Below are positions 6,038-6,510 of a stretch of 6,510 nt of DNA, one piece after another; within the stretch, counting starts at the first letter, position 1; each line of letters begins with the position of its first letter. A program made the position numbers and the translations under genes. The stretch comes from JAAYBT01 sp964404395 (GTDB taxonomy: Bacteria > Bacillota > Clostridia > Acetivibrionales > DTU013): positions 1-6,510 of the forward strand of contig CAYOKA010000127.1 of NCBI GenBank assembly GCA_964404395.1. The letters run 5' to 3'. The notes beneath the pieces were generated by a model. That model was not told the DNA's origin. It was given only the letters and a program-made list of their open reading frames with translations, and searched no databases.

Positions 6038-6510
6038 GTGGGTTGGCTTGATAAGCTTGAAAGGAAGTTCGGAAAGTACAGCATAAAAAACCTGATGCTG
6101 TATATCACAGTTTTGAATGGGGTTGTTGCCATTTTATCATTTATGGACAGCAGCTTCATATCAAAACTTACCCTTGTTCCATCTCTTGTGAAGGAGGGAG
6201 AGGTTTGGAGGCTTGTAACATTCCTCTTTATACCGATGAATACCTCTCCGATTTTCCTTCTCATTACACTATATTTTTACTATTTGATCGGTTCGGCATT
6301 AGAACGGGAGTGGGGTTCATTCAGGTTCAATGTCTATTACCTGATTGGAGTGCTGGGGACTATTGCCGCAGCCTTTGTCGTTGGCTATGGGGAATCGTCA
6401 CTTTTGCATCTGTCTCTGATTTTTGCCTTTGCATACCTCTATCCCAATTTTCAGCTGCTCATATTCTTCTTTTTCCCGGTGAAAATAAAGTATATGGCCA
6501 TAGTTTATGC
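6038..6510 (+). CDS. Rhomboid-like membrane protein (5' part, cut by window end)
   Basis: The visible 157 codons run off the window. I prefer the GTG at 6038 over the in-frame ATG at 6029 because of ribosome binding site spacing and because the protein then begins M-G-W-L-D-K-L-E-R-K-F-G, the start I remember for clostridial relatives. Hydrophobic segments lie near residues 19-36, 72-88, 98-117 and 122-146. The E-V-W57-R58-L-V-T stretch after the first segment resembles the W-R motif of the rhomboid L1 loop, and F-P-V-K-I-K-Y (146-152) resembles a loop seen after the fourth helix in rhomboids. The expected G-x-S-G around the catalytic Ser is not visible; the region reads H124-L-S126-L, or G118-E-S-S121. 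The catalytic His would lie beyond the window. It may be an inactive rhomboid relative. It is probably co-transcribed with the DUF975 gene. Confidence 0.75.
   Translation, partial: MGWLDKLERKFGKYSIKNLMLYITVLNGVVAILSFMDSSFISKLTLVPSLVKEGEVWRLVTFLFIPMNTSPIFLLITLYFYYLIGSALEREWGSFRFNVYYLIGVLGTIAAAFVVGYGESSLLHLSLIFAFAYLYPNFQLLIFFFFPVKIKYMAIVY

Noticed and set aside
5983..6264. Minus-strand frame of 93 codons after the DUF975 gene
   Set aside because: It lies opposite the rhomboid-like gene, whose + strand reading gives a coherent membrane protein with a ribosome binding site.

Overview
The window reads as a chromosomal segment of a Gram-positive Clostridia-type bacterium (inference). The grounds are strong AGGAGG-type ribosome binding sites, moderate base composition, a DUF975 membrane protein, and a very large secreted beta-rich protein of a kind I associate with Clostridia and related Firmicutes. 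All three genes lie on the + strand. I see no tRNA, rRNA, CRISPR array, transposase or phage gene.

Layout. Bases 1-59 probably hold the last codons of an upstream gene and a strong ribosome binding site. Bases 60-4949 encode a 1629-residue exported protein. It has a signal peptide, a long beta-rich N-terminal region, two PKD-like/Ig-like modules (one with an acidic DxNxDGxxD loop), what looks like a diverged von Willebrand factor A (vWA) domain split by a Tyr-x-Gly-Thr repeat region, a further Ig-like module and a conserved-looking C-terminal domain. I see no wall or membrane anchor. Bases 4950-5191 are non-coding and unusually structured. They hold two tandem hairpins with nearly the same 18-nt apex, a good sigma-A-type promoter, and a third inverted repeat whose left arm lies on the -10 element. 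Bases 5192-5992 encode a DUF975 multi-pass membrane protein with a ten-glycine run in its first loop. After a 45-base gap, bases 6038-6510 hold the first 157 codons of a rhomboid-like membrane protein that runs off the window; it lacks a recognisable GxSG catalytic motif in the visible part.

How the genes may work together. The large protein probably ends a transcription unit that began upstream. The DUF975 and rhomboid-like genes probably form a second unit starting at the intergenic promoter. All three products are exported or membrane-embedded, so a shared envelope role is possible, but the sequence does not prove one. The points most worth a second look are the split vWA-like domain with its insert and the paired hairpins.
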